Source of the DNA: Zoogloea sp041904905
GTDB taxonomy: Bacteria > Pseudomonadota > Gammaproteobacteria > Burkholderiales > Rhodocyclaceae
Direction of reading: 5' to 3'
Assembly (NCBI RefSeq): GCF_041904905.1
Contig: NZ_JAYRMI010000075.1
Location: forward strand, 1 to 18,343
Length of the DNA stretch: 18,343 nt
Below, piece after piece: positions 1 to 8,217 of this stretch. Within the stretch, counting starts at the first letter, position 1. The number at the start of each line of letters is the position of its first letter. Made by a program: the position numbers and the translations under genes. The notes under the pieces were generated by a model. That model was not told the DNA's origin. It did no database searches and saw only the letters and a list, made by a program, of their open reading frames with translations.

Positions 1-783
1 ACCCGCCTCGCCGCCCTGCCCATCATCGCCATGACCGCCCACGACATGGCCGAGCAGCGCCACCAGTGCATCGACGCCGGCATGAACGACCACGTGGCCA
101 AGCCCATCGTGCCCGAGCGCCTGCTCGAAGCCATCCTGCGCCACACCCGCCAGCCCGGCCCCGCCCCGGTCGACGGCCTGCCCGACCTGCCCGGGCTCGA
201 CGTGGCCGGCGCCCTGCGGCGGGTCAACCACGACACCGCCGCCTACCTGCGCCTGCTGCGCCGGCTCGTCACCGGCCACGCCGGCAGCGCCGACCGCATC
301 GAAGCCGCGCTGGCCGCCGGCAACCGCCAGGAGGCCGAGCGCATCGCCCACACCCTGCGCGGCGCCGCCGCCAACCTGGGCGCCAACGCCCTGCGCGACG
401 CCGCCCGCCACCTCGAAGCCATCCTGCGCCAGGGCGCCGGCGCCGGCGAAGCCCTGGCCGAACTCCCCGCCCTGTCGGCCGAGCTGACCAGCCTGGTGGC
501 CCTGCTCGAATCCCGCCTGCCCCCGGAAGCCCCCGACACCGTCGCCAAGCTCGACGACGACGCCTTCCGGCACGCCGCCGACGCGCTCGCGCGCCAGCTA
601 CGCAACGCCGACGGCGCCGCCCCAGCCGCCTTCCGCGCCCTGCGCCCCGACCTCGCCGCCCGAATCGGGATTGAAAAAACTGGACAAATCTCGAACGCGC
701 TGCAGCACTACGATTATGATGAAGCGTTGGCCTGCCTCACCCGTGCGCTCGCGGTGAAGACCCCGCCCGGAGACCCCACCTGA
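1..783 (+). CDS. Hybrid sensor histidine kinase, C-terminal part (REC end plus HPt), 5'-truncated
   Basis: The reading frame is open from base 1, so the gene begins before the window. The first 40 or so codons are the second half of a receiver domain: a hydrophobic strand ending IIAMTAHD, then the conserved lysine of the AKPI motif at 100-102. A histidine phosphotransfer (HPt) domain follows, with the phospho-acceptor His in the context AHTLRGAAANLGA (codon 349-351). A helical C-terminal segment ends in YDYDEAL, a tail often found after HPt domains in such hybrids. The kinase core is not visible, so calling it a hybrid kinase rests on the REC-HPt order typical of that class. The stop overlaps the next start as TGATG, so it is translationally coupled to the HD-GYP regulator, its likely phosphorylation partner. 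Bases around 661-730 are less GC-rich than the rest of the gene. Confidence 0.85.
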   Translation, partial: TRLAALPIIAMTAHDMAEQRHQCIDAGMNDHVAKPIVPERLLEAILRHTRQPGPAPVDGLPDLPGLDVAGALRRVNHDTAAYLRLLRRLVTGHAGSADRIEAALAAGNRQEAERIAHTLRGAAANLGANALRDAARHLEAILRQGAGAGEALAELPALSAELTSLVALLESRLPPEAPDTVAKLDDDAFRHAADALARQLRNADGAAPAAFRALRPDLAARIGIEKTGQISNALQHYDYDEALACLTRALAVKTPPGDPT

Positions 784-1934
784 TGCATCCCACCGACAGC
801 CATCGCCCGCTCATCCTGGTCGTGGACGACGCACCGGAGTCGATCGAACCGATCGTCGACTGCCTGCACCGGGCCGATTTCCGCACCCGCATCGCCACCA
901 GCGGCAACCGCGCCCTCCAGCTGGCCGGCAGCAAGCCGGTGCCGGATCTCATCCTCCTCGACGTAAGCATGCCCGACATGGACGGCTACGAAGTGTGCAG
1001 CCGGCTCATGAACGACCCGCTCACCGCCAACATCCCGGTGATCTTCCTCACCGTGCGCAACGAGGAGATGGACGAACAGTTCGGCTTCGACGCCGGCGCG
1101 GTGGACTACATCACCAAGCCGATCAGCCCGCCGCTGGTGCTCACCCGCATCCGCAACCACCTCACCCTCAAGGCCGCCAGCGATTTCCTGCGCGACCGCA
1201 ACAGCTACCTCGAACAGGAAGTCTCCCGCCGCACACGCGAACTCTCCCTCATCCAGGACGCCACCATCGTCGCCATGGCCTCCCTGGCCGAGACCCGCGA
1301 CAACGAAACCGGCAACCACATCCGCCGGACCCAATCCTACCTGCGCCTGCTCGCCCGCCACCTCCAGGCCGACCCCCGCTACGCCGCCGAACTCACCGAC
1401 GAGAACATCGACCTGATGTACAAGTCGGCCCCGCTCCACGACATCGGCAAGGTCGGCATCCCCGACCGCATCCTCCTCAAGCCCGGCAAGCTCACCGCGG
1501 CCGAGTTCGAAGTGATGAAGACCCACACCACCCTCGGGCGCGACGCCATCAGCCGGGCCGAGACCCTCTTCGGCGTGTCGGCCCGCTTCCTGCGCTACGC
1601 CAAGGAGATCGCCTACTCCCACCAGGAAAAGTGGGACGGCAGCGGCTACCCCCAGGGCCTCGCCGGCGAACGCATCCCCCTCGCCGCCCGCCTGATGGCG
1701 GTGGCCGACGTCTACGACGCCCTCATCAGCAAGCGCGTGTACAAACCCGCCATCGGCCACCTCGAAGCCGTCGAAGCCCTCCGCGCCGGCAGTGGCAGCC
1801 ACTTCGACCCCCGGATCGTCGAAGCCTTCCTGGCCCTTCAGGACGAGTTCCACAACATCGCCCAGCGCTTCGCCGACGTGGACGTGGACGAAGCGGCAGA
1901 GGCCGCCCGCCTGCGACTGGTCTTCGGCGACTAA
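783..1934 (+). CDS. Response regulator with HD-GYP domain (probable c-di-GMP phosphodiesterase)
   Basis: The protein has 383 residues. Residues 8-125 form a receiver domain with an acidic pocket (VVDDAPES) and the phospho-acceptor Asp60 in LLDVSMPDMDGYE; the conserved lysine sits in ITKPISPP. A short coiled linker leads into an HD-GYP domain from about residue 160, with the metal-binding HD pair at His219-Asp220 (HDIGKVGIPD) and an intact GSGYP motif at 286-290. HD-GYP proteins hydrolyse c-di-GMP in the cytoplasm, and all hallmark residues seen here are kept, so it should be active. The ATG overlaps the stop of the upstream REC-HPt gene by one base, and a GGAG lies about ten bases upstream. 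This fits a phosphorelay in which the HPt domain passes phosphate to Asp60 to control phosphodiesterase output. The REC-HD-GYP architecture is common and I am confident of the family; the signal sensed is unknown. Confidence 0.93.
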   Translation: MHPTDSHRPLILVVDDAPESIEPIVDCLHRADFRTRIATSGNRALQLAGSKPVPDLILLDVSMPDMDGYEVCSRLMNDPLTANIPVIFLTVRNEEMDEQFGFDAGAVDYITKPISPPLVLTRIRNHLTLKAASDFLRDRNSYLEQEVSRRTRELSLIQDATIVAMASLAETRDNETGNHIRRTQSYLRLLARHLQADPRYAAELTDENIDLMYKSAPLHDIGKVGIPDRILLKPGKLTAAEFEVMKTHTTLGRDAISRAETLFGVSARFLRYAKEIAYSHQEKWDGSGYPQGLAGERIPLAARLMAVADVYDALISKRVYKPAIGHLEAVEALRAGSGSHFDPRIVEAFLALQDEFHNIAQRFADVDVDEAAEAARLRLVFGD

Positions 1935-1984
1935 CCCCCCGCTCAAGAACCCAGGCCGGCATCCGTAAAAGGTCAGCCGGGCAG

Positions 1985-2006
1985 AAAACCGGCACAGCCT
2001 GTTTTT
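1985..2006 (+). terminator. Possible intrinsic terminator between the HD-GYP and GGDEF-EAL genes
   Basis: AAAAC and GGC pair with GCC and GTTTT around a three-base loop, with one C-T mismatch in the stem, and the arm runs into a T tract at 2002-2006. The A/T arms could make it work in either direction. It lies 50 bases after the HD-GYP stop and just before the ribosome binding site of the next gene, so it could separate the two units or only attenuate. The stem is short and broken, so the call is weak. Confidence 0.35.
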
Positions 2007-2024
2007 CGTCCGTCAGGAGACCCG

Positions 2025-4784
2025 ATGCCGCCCCACCCGACACCCCGCCCGGTTGTCGCCCTCCTTCGCCGATACGGGCTGGCCGCAATCGTCTTCACGG
2101 TGGTGCTGGCCCTCGCGGTGGATAACTACCGCAACGCCCTGCGCGACGAGGCCGCCAACGCCCGCGAACGCCTGCACCTGCTGGCCCAGGAGCAGGTCAT
2201 CCACCTGCACGAGCGCGCCGAAGGCCTGCTCCGTCAGGCCGACATCCTCAGCGGCCAGCTCGCCATCGCCCCCCACGCCACCCGCGCCACCCGCGCCCAG
2301 CTCGGGCGCATCGTCTCCCCGGTCTTCGCCCACAACCCCGAGATCGTGCAGATCGGCACCCTGCGCCTCGACGGCGGCCGGGCCACCCTCACCGCCCGCA
2401 TCGCCCCCGCCGGCCTCGACCACGCCCCCCTGCCCGCCTCGCTGCTGGCCCGGATCGCGAGCCTGCCCGCCGACACCGAAACCCGCACCACCGCCCCCTT
2501 CGCCCTGCCCGGCGGCAGCGGCCCGCCGCACACCGCGGTGCTCATCGTCAGCCCCATCGGCCGCGACGCCGACGACGCCCGCGAACTGCTGTTCCTCCAG
2601 GTCTCGGTGGACACCCTGCTCGAACACGCCTTCAAGGCCACCTATCCCACCAACGGGCCACCCCCCTTCGAACTCGAGATCGTCGACGCCGACGCCAGCG
2701 CCGACCTGCCGGTCCATCGCAGCCCCACCTTCCGCATCGGCCGGACGAGTTTTGCCGACGGCTTCGCCTTTGCCGACCGCCACTGGCTGGTCATCGCCAA
2801 CGCCGACCGGGAGATGGCCGATCTGGTCATCGGCCGCGACGCCGGCGCCCAATTCCTCTCGGGCGCCATCCTGGCCGCCCTGGCCGCCCTGATGGCCTAC
2901 GTGCTGCAGACCCGCGCCGACGCCGTCCGCCGGCAGGTGGACGAAAAAACCCTCGCCCTGGGCGACGCCAACGCCTCGCTGGAGCAGTACGTCAAGGCCC
3001 TGGGCGACGCCAACCGCCTGCTCGAGCACGAAGTGGAAAAGCACGCCCGCTCCGAAGCCCTGCTGCGCGAGACCACCACCCTGCAGCGGGCCATCCTCGA
3101 CTGCGCCGAATACGCCATCGTCTACACCGACGCCTCGGGCATCATCCGCGTCCTCAACCCGGCCGCCGAGCGGATGTTCGGCTACCGCGCCGACGAACTC
3201 ATCGGCCGCCAGACCCCGCTGGTCTTCCACACCCCCGACGACATCGCCCGCTGGGCGCTGCGGCAGGACAGCGGCGGCTTCCTGGCCCTCACCACCGCCA
3301 CCCTCGGCCACACCCGCGAGGTGACCCTGCGCCGCCGCGACGGCAGCAGCTTCCCCGCCAACCTGAGCGTCAGCGAAGTGCAGGACGCCCACCGCAACGT
3401 CCGCGGCTACCTGGGCATCGTCGCCGACGTCACCCAGCGCCACGACGCCGAGCGGCGCATCCGCCACCTCGCCCACTACGACAGCCTCACCTCGCTGCCC
3501 AACCGCACCCTGCTCAACGCCCACCTCACCGAAGCCATCGAAGGCGCCCGGGAGCGGCAGCGGGGCGCCGCCGTGCTGTTCACCGACCTGGACCGCTTCA
3601 AGTACGTCAACGACACCCTTGGCCACCAGGCCGGCGACGAACTCCTGCTCGCCGTCGCCCAGCGCCTGCGCGCCTGCGTGCGCGACGGCGATCTGGTGGC
3701 CCGCACCGGCGGCGACGAGTTCGTGATCGTCCTCGACAACCTCGACACCGGCTCGATGCCCGAAGACGTGGCCGAACGCATCCTGACCAGCCTGTCGCGG
3801 CCCTTCGAGCTGCACGGGCGCCAGCTCACCGTCACCCTCAGCATCGGCATCGCCCTCTTCCCCAACGACGGCCTGGACGGCGCCGCCCTCATCAAGCACG
3901 CCGACACCGCCATGTATCTGGCCAAGGAGCGCGGCCGCAACAACTACCAGTTCTTCGACCGCGGCCTGTCCGAACGCTTCAGCGAACGGCTCGACCTGGA
4001 AAACCGGCTGCGCCGGGCCGTGGAGGAAGGCCAGCTGGCCCTGTTCTACCAACCCCAGGTGGACACCCTCAGCGGCGAACTGATCGGCATGGAAGCCCTC
4101 ATCCGCTGGCGCCAGCCCGACGGCAGCATGATCGCCCCGGACGTGTTCATCCCCATCGCCGAGGAAGCCGGCCTGATCGTGCCCATCGGCGCCTGGGTGC
4201 TCCACGAAGCCTGCCGCCAGAACCAGGCCTGGCAGGCCGCGGGGCTCAGCTACGTGCCGGTCAGCGTCAACCTCTCGGCCCGCCAGTTCGACGACGCCGG
4301 CCTCCTCGACACCATCCGCGGCGCCCTTGCCGACACCGGCCTCGCCCCCGCCTTCCTCGATCTGGAACTCACCGAAAGCCTGGTGATGCGCAACCCCGAG
4401 CACACCCGCAACCTGCTCGCCGAATGCAAGAAGCTGGGCCTGCAGCTGTCGGTGGACGACTTCGGCACCGGCTACTCCAGCCTCGCCTACCTCAAGCGCT
4501 TCCCCATCGACCGGCTCAAGATCGACCGCTCCTTCATCGACGAGATCGTCACCCAGGCCGACGACGCCGCCATCGCCCAGACCATCGTGGCGATGGCCCA
4601 CACCCTGCGCCTCGAAGTGGTCGCCGAAGGCGTCGAGACCGACGCCCAGCTCGCCCTGCTGCGCCGCTGGCGCTGCGACGCCTACCAGGGCTACCTGTGC
4701 AGCCGCCCCATGAGCGCCGACGACATGACCCGGCTGCTGCGCACCCGCCGCGCCACCCGCGAGGTCTCCCTCGCCGTGGCCTGA
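2025..4784 (+). CDS. Membrane-anchored PAS-GGDEF-EAL dual c-di-GMP enzyme
   Basis: The protein has 919 residues. A first membrane helix lies at about 17-35, an extracytoplasmic sensor region at about 36-270, and a second helix at about 275-297. A signalling coiled coil follows (about 300-345) with a near-repeat of LGDAN. A PAS domain spans about 350-470, a GGDEF domain about 475-640 and an EAL domain about 650-905. The cyclase motif GGDEF is intact at 562-566, with an RxxD inhibitory site (RDGD, 553-556) five residues upstream. The phosphodiesterase motif EAL is at 690-692, and DDFGTGYSSL and LKIDRSFI are kept, so both enzymes look competent. The start follows an AGGAGA at 2015-2020. The periplasmic region has no match I recognise. 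It is tandem with the HD-GYP gene but 90 bases away. The two c-di-GMP enzymes side by side suggest a local signalling module for surface or motility behaviour, which is inferred. Confidence 0.93.
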   Translation: MPPHPTPRPVVALLRRYGLAAIVFTVVLALAVDNYRNALRDEAANARERLHLLAQEQVIHLHERAEGLLRQADILSGQLAIAPHATRATRAQLGRIVSPVFAHNPEIVQIGTLRLDGGRATLTARIAPAGLDHAPLPASLLARIASLPADTETRTTAPFALPGGSGPPHTAVLIVSPIGRDADDARELLFLQVSVDTLLEHAFKATYPTNGPPPFELEIVDADASADLPVHRSPTFRIGRTSFADGFAFADRHWLVIANADREMADLVIGRDAGAQFLSGAILAALAALMAYVLQTRADAVRRQVDEKTLALGDANASLEQYVKALGDANRLLEHEVEKHARSEALLRETTTLQRAILDCAEYAIVYTDASGIIRVLNPAAERMFGYRADELIGRQTPLVFHTPDDIARWALRQDSGGFLALTTATLGHTREVTLRRRDGSSFPANLSVSEVQDAHRNVRGYLGIVADVTQRHDAERRIRHLAHYDSLTSLPNRTLLNAHLTEAIEGARERQRGAAVLFTDLDRFKYVNDTLGHQAGDELLLAVAQRLRACVRDGDLVARTGGDEFVIVLDNLDTGSMPEDVAERILTSLSRPFELHGRQLTVTLSIGIALFPNDGLDGAALIKHADTAMYLAKERGRNNYQFFDRGLSERFSERLDLENRLRRAVEEGQLALFYQPQVDTLSGELIGMEALIRWRQPDGSMIAPDVFIPIAEEAGLIVPIGAWVLHEACRQNQAWQAAGLSYVPVSVNLSARQFDDAGLLDTIRGALADTGLAPAFLDLELTESLVMRNPEHTRNLLAECKKLGLQLSVDDFGTGYSSLAYLKRFPIDRLKIDRSFIDEIVTQADDAAIAQTIVAMAHTLRLEVVAEGVETDAQLALLRRWRCDAYQGYLCSRPMSADDMTRLLRTRRATREVSLAVA

Positions 4785-4797
4785 CCGCACGCCCGCC

Positions 4798-5121
4798 TCA
4801 CAGCAGCCACTTCAGCGCGTAGAGCGCCCCCATCCCCGCCCCGATGGTGGCCAGCACGCTGCCGGTGCGCCACGCCACCAGCGCCGCCACCAGGGCCGCC
4901 CAGGGCTTGGGCGCCAGCAGCGACAGCACCGCCTCGCCCCCGTGGATGAACAGCTCGCCGGCGGTCAGCGCCGCAAAGCTCGCCGGCGCGATGTACTGGC
5001 ACAAGGCGTGCAGCCAGCCCGGCAGGCGCCTCCCGGCAAACAGCCCGATCGTCGCGTAGCGGAACAGAAAGGTGACAAGGCCCACCGCTGCCAGCAGGCC
5101 GACCAGCGCACCCGTCGTCAT
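4798..5121 (-). CDS. azlD: AzlD family branched-chain amino acid export subunit
   Basis: The product has 107 residues and is almost wholly hydrophobic, with about four membrane helices, which is the usual size for AzlD. The segment VTFLFRYATIGLFAGRRLP near the N-terminus and the helix pairs rich in Ala, Leu and Gly match the AzlD pattern. AzlD is the small partner of AzlC; the pair exports branched-chain amino acids or their analogues across the inner membrane. The start ATG (5119-5121 on the complement) overlaps the azlC stop as ATGA, so the two are translationally coupled. A longer reading frame extends upstream through azlC, but that is an out-of-frame shadow. The gene ends 13 bases from the convergent GGDEF-EAL stop, with no clear terminator in between. 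Confidence 0.88.
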   Translation of the reverse strand: MTTGALVGLLAAVGLVTFLFRYATIGLFAGRRLPGWLHALCQYIAPASFAALTAGELFIHGGEAVLSLLAPKPWAALVAALVAWRTGSVLATIGAGMGALYALKWLL

Positions 5122-5819
5122 TCCCGGCCCCGCTTGGCGGCCAGTGCCCCCGCCAGCAAGCCCAGCAGGATCGCCAGCACCAGCCCCAGCCGGAAGGGCA
5201 GCGCCGCCAGCGCCAGGGCCGCCACCGCCGCCACCAGCGCAGCCACCCGCCCCGCCCCCTCGCGCATGGGCTGCGCAAGGAGCGCGATGAAGGTGAGCGG
5301 CACGGCAAAATCCATCTCCCACTCCGCCGGCACCGTGGCGCCGAACAGCAGACCCGCCGCGGTAGACAGCTGCCACGCCGCCCACAGGGTGAAACCGCAG
5401 CCCAGAAAGTACCAATGGCGCAGATCCGGCCCGGCGCCCGGGCGGGGCTTCGCCTGGTAGCGCAGGATCGCCACCGCGTAAGCCTCGTCGGTCAGCAGGT
5501 AGGCCAGCGCCATCCGCCAGCGCCTGGGCAGGTGCCGCACATGCTCGGCCATCGACACGCCGTACAGCACGTGGCGCAGGTTCAGCAGGCCGGCAGTGAG
5601 CCCGGTCGGCAGCGCCCCGGCGCCCGCCGCCAGCATCTGCACGATGACCAGCTGGGCGGCCCCGGCGAACACCACCGCCGACGCCGCCTGGGCCAGCCAC
5701 GGCGGCATGCCGGCGGCCAGCGCGCCGATGCCGTAGAGCATCCCGAAGGGCGCCACGCCCAGCAGCAGCGGCGCCTCGTCGCGGCAGCCCGCGAGGAATT
5801 CGGACAATCTGGAAGACAT
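5118..5819 (-). CDS. azlC: AzlC family branched-chain amino acid exporter, large subunit
   Basis: The product has 233 residues, the usual length for AzlC. Family hallmarks are APLLLGVAPFGMLYGIGALAAGM at the N-terminus (split by a helix), FAGAAQLVIVQML, and LNLRHVLYGVSMAEH, followed by several C-terminal membrane helices. It is the main membrane subunit of the AzlCD exporter. The frame is open to 5966, but the family start is the ATG at 5817-5819 (MSSRLSEFLAG). The extra 49 upstream codons would run into the neighbouring lipoprotein gene and are low-complexity Ser/Pro sequence. The stop overlaps the azlD start by four bases. The gene lies 55 bases after the LEA-type lipoprotein on the same strand and probably shares its transcript. 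Confidence 0.9.
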   Translation of the reverse strand: MSSRLSEFLAGCRDEAPLLLGVAPFGMLYGIGALAAGMPPWLAQAASAVVFAGAAQLVIVQMLAAGAGALPTGLTAGLLNLRHVLYGVSMAEHVRHLPRRWRMALAYLLTDEAYAVAILRYQAKPRPGAGPDLRHWYFLGCGFTLWAAWQLSTAAGLLFGATVPAEWEMDFAVPLTFIALLAQPMREGAGRVAALVAAVAALALAALPFRLGLVLAILLGLLAGALAAKRGRE

Positions 5820-5874
5820 GCAGAAGATCCAGCCGGTCTCCCCCAACGGAGAAGCCGGCGGCAGGGAATCGGAA

Positions 5875-6387
5875 CTAGAACTGCTCGGAAGCCGGCCTGG
5901 CAGGCCGCCCGTCGCGCAAGAGCCTGGCCGGGTCAAGCTCGCCCTTCTGGTCAAAATCGTAGCCACCGAAGTTGCCGGTCACCAGCTGCCCCTTCAGCCG
6001 GTATTCCAGCTTGTCCACGCCCTTGCCCAGGTTCTTGAACTGGCGCATCGCCAGCCCGGCGAGCCCGGCGGTGGCCTTCACCTCCACCAGCGCCTCGCCC
6101 AGCGCCGGAATCGTCACCGGCTTGTTGCCCACCCCGCGGGCAAAGGGCTCGCCGGCCACCTCGAGGGTAAAGCTCAGCCCCTCGACGGGGATCTCGAAGC
6201 GGTTGGGGTTGGTCACCCGCAGGGTCAGCAGGAAGCGCTGCTCCAGCAGGTTGCCGCCCTCCACGCGGATGTCCGCCACCGACACCTCCGGCTTGAGCGG
6301 CCGGAAGGTGGAGCCGGCACAGCCCCCCAGCAACGCGCCAGCCAAAGCCAGCGCCACGAAACGACGACGATCCATCCCAGCCCTCAC
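5875..6387 (-). CDS. LEA type 2 (WHy-domain-like) lipoprotein
   Basis: The product has 170 residues, or 166 from the internal ATG at 6375. The N-terminus has the Arg-rich start DRRRF, a hydrophobic stretch and a lipobox ending LLGGC, so it is a predicted lipoprotein. The mature part is beta-rich, with LRVTNPNRFEIPVEGLSFTLEVAGEPFARG, the pattern of the LEA-14/WHy fold, in which NPN marks a turn. In bacteria this fold occurs in small periplasmic or outer-membrane lipoproteins of unclear role, often linked to stress tolerance. The listed GTG start overlaps the upstream dehydrogenase stop as GTGA and has an AAGGA five bases before it; the ATG at 6373-6375 is the alternative, with GAGGG upstream. 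Both keep the lipobox. Its place in a dehydrogenase-AzlCD run is unexplained. The family is fairly clear; the function is not. Confidence 0.8.
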   Translation of the reverse strand: MRAGMDRRRFVALALAGALLGGCAGSTFRPLKPEVSVADIRVEGGNLLEQRFLLTLRVTNPNRFEIPVEGLSFTLEVAGEPFARGVGNKPVTIPALGEALVEVKATAGLAGLAMRQFKNLGKGVDKLEYRLKGQLVTGNFGGYDFDQKGELDPARLLRDGRPARPASEQF

Positions 6388-7262
6388 TCCAGTCCTTCCA
6401 GCGGCGATTCGAGCACCCGCAGCAGGCTGGACGTATCCAGCCTGCCGCCGCCCAGCCCCATCAGCGCGTTGAGCTGCTGCCAGGTCTGGGCCGCGATGGG
6501 CAGCGGCGCGCCCAGCTTGCGGGCCTCGTCCATCAGGATCGCAAAATCCTTGTGATGCAGGCGCGACTGGATGCCGGCGACGAAATCCCGCCGCGCCATG
6601 CGCCCGCCCATCGTGTCGAGCACCCGCGACCCGGCCGACCCGCCCGCCAGCGCGGCGATCACCTTACCGGCATCCAGCCCGTGGGCGCCCGCCAGCCGCA
6701 TCGCCTCGGCCGCGGCCTGGATCACGTTCACCATGACCATCTGGTTGCACGCCTTGGCCACCTGGCCGGCACCGGCCTCGCCGATGTGCACCACCGTCTT
6801 GCCCAGGCAGTCGAACAGCGGGCGGACTTGCTCCAGCACCGCCGCCTCGCCACCGGCCATGATCGCCAGGCTTGCCTCCCGCGCGCCCACCTCGCCGCCG
6901 GAAACCGGCGCGTCCAGCCAGCCGACGCCCCGCGCGGCGTAGGCCGCAGCCAGCTTGCGGGCGGTGGCCGGGGCGATGGTGCTCATGTCCACGTGAATCG
7001 CGCCGGGGGCAAAACCGCCGATCAGCCCATCCGGCCCGAGCGCCAGGTGCTCCACGTCGGCGCTCGCGGTGATGATCGAGATCACCACCTCGCTGCGGGC
7101 GGCCAGCGCGGCCGGCGTGGCGCATACGGCCGCACCGGCCGCGGCGATGTCGGCGGCGGCGTCAGGCCGCCGCGCCCACACCGCCACCTCGTGCCCGGCC
7201 CGGATCAGGTGGCCCGCCATCGGCAGGCCCATCACCCCCAGCCCCACAAAACCGACGCGCAT
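6384..7262 (-). CDS. Beta-hydroxyacid dehydrogenase (3-hydroxyisobutyrate / tartronate semialdehyde reductase family), copy 1
   Basis: The protein has 292 residues, the standard size for this family. The N-terminal NAD(P)-binding motif is GLGVMG (residues 7-12), the substrate-binding loop is DAPVSGGEVGA (117-127), and the catalytic lysine is Lys170 in GQVAKACNQM with Asn173 nearby. These enzymes oxidise or reduce short 3-hydroxy acids with NAD(P), for example 3-hydroxyisobutyrate or tartronate semialdehyde. The exact substrate cannot be read from the motif set. The start sits one base after the stop of a second copy (7264-8136), and the stop overlaps the LEA lipoprotein start. The two copies align without gaps through residue 170, so they arose by tandem duplication. 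Pairing with AzlCD could hint at valine-related metabolism, but this is a guess. Confidence 0.88.
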   Translation of the reverse strand: MRVGFVGLGVMGLPMAGHLIRAGHEVAVWARRPDAAADIAAAGAAVCATPAALAARSEVVISIITASADVEHLALGPDGLIGGFAPGAIHVDMSTIAPATARKLAAAYAARGVGWLDAPVSGGEVGAREASLAIMAGGEAAVLEQVRPLFDCLGKTVVHIGEAGAGQVAKACNQMVMVNVIQAAAEAMRLAGAHGLDAGKVIAALAGGSAGSRVLDTMGGRMARRDFVAGIQSRLHHKDFAILMDEARKLGAPLPIAAQTWQQLNALMGLGGGRLDTSSLLRVLESPLEGLE

Positions 7263-7263
7263 C

Positions 7264-8136
7264 TCAGCCCCCCGACAGGCTTTCCAGCAGCTTCAGCGCG
7301 GCGATGGAATCCTCCTCGCCCAAGCCGCTGCCGACCATCCCGTTGAAGAGCTGCGCCGTGGCCGCGCTGGTGGGCAGCATCAGGCCCAGGCGGTGCGCCT
7401 CCTGCACCACGATGTTCATGTCCTTCTGGTGCATCCAGGCCTTGAAGCCCGGCTTGAAGTTGCGCTCGAGCATGCGCTGGCCGTGGTTCTCGAGGATGCG
7501 GCTGTAGGCAAAGCCGCCCAGCAGCGCCTCGCGCACTTTGCCCGCATCCACACCGCTCTTGCGGGCAAAGTTGAAGGCCTCGGCCACCGCCATCACCGTC
7601 ACGCCGGTGAGGATCTGGTTACAGGCCTTGGTCACCTGGCCGGCACCGGCGCCGCCGATCAGATTGACCGACTTGCCCATGCAGGCCAGCACCGGCTTCG
7701 CTTTCTCGAAGGCCGCCTCATCGCCACCCACCATGATGGTGAGCCCGGCGTTGATCGCCCCCACCTCGCCGCCCGACACCGGCGCGTCGAGCATGGTCAC
7801 GCCCCGCTCGGCCAGCCGCGCGGCAATCGATTGCGCCGCCGCCGGGGCGATGGTGCTCATGTCGATGTAGATCAGGCCCGGCTTCGCGCCTTCGGCCACG
7901 CCACCGGCGCCCAGGGCCACCTGCTCCACGTCCGGCGCGTCCGACACCATCGACACCACGACGTCACACGCCGCGGCCACCTCGGCCGGGCTGGCCGCGC
8001 CCCTGGCGCCGGCCTCCAGCAGCGGCGCCATGGATTCGGCCCGGCGCGCCCAGACGGTCAGGTCGAAACCGCCCTTCAGAATGTTCAGCGCCATCGGGCG
8101 CCCCATGATGCCCAGACCGACGAACCCGATTTTCAT
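7264..8136 (-). CDS. Beta-hydroxyacid dehydrogenase (tartronate semialdehyde reductase / 3-hydroxyisobutyrate dehydrogenase family), copy 2
   Basis: The protein has 290 residues, with GLGIMG at 7-12, DAPVSGGEVGA at 117-127 and the catalytic Lys170 in GQVTKACNQI. Positions of all key motifs are identical to copy 1 at 6384-7262, and the two are separated by a single base. Compared with copy 1 the cofactor loop reads TVWARRAES here and AVWARRPDA there; both carry Arg at the end of beta-strand 2, which in this family often goes with NADPH use. That points to the reductase (GlxR/GarR) side of the family more than to an NAD-linked valine catabolic enzyme, but this is inference. It appears to be the first gene of the five-gene minus-strand run. 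A GGGAG lies upstream of the ATG. Confidence 0.88.
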   Translation of the reverse strand: MKIGFVGLGIMGRPMALNILKGGFDLTVWARRAESMAPLLEAGARGAASPAEVAAACDVVVSMVSDAPDVEQVALGAGGVAEGAKPGLIYIDMSTIAPAAAQSIAARLAERGVTMLDAPVSGGEVGAINAGLTIMVGGDEAAFEKAKPVLACMGKSVNLIGGAGAGQVTKACNQILTGVTVMAVAEAFNFARKSGVDAGKVREALLGGFAYSRILENHGQRMLERNFKPGFKAWMHQKDMNIVVQEAHRLGLMLPTSAATAQLFNGMVGSGLGEEDSIAALKLLESLSGG

Positions 8137-8217
8137 GCCCTGCTCCCGCGCGCGAAAAAACGAGAGGTTAGCGGCCCGCCCCGGGCAAGGGAAGTAGGGA
8201 AACCGGCAGCGCCCCCG

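Noticed and set aside
2013..4790. A 925-codon open frame on the minus strand, antisense to the GGDEF-EAL gene
   Set aside because: Same composition effect; the translation is repetitive and rich in Gly, Val and Glu, and the plus-strand product has intact catalytic motifs.
5820..5966. A longer N-terminus for AzlC starting at 5966
   Set aside because: The added 49 codons are Ser/Pro/Arg-rich, overlap the lipoprotein gene and are absent from the family's usual N-terminus.
8155..8186. A terminator for the tail-tube-like gene on the minus strand
   Set aside because: GCCCG and CGGGC form a five-pair hairpin and a run of six T (minus strand) exists, but the run begins about 13 bases after the stem, too far for a standard intrinsic terminator.
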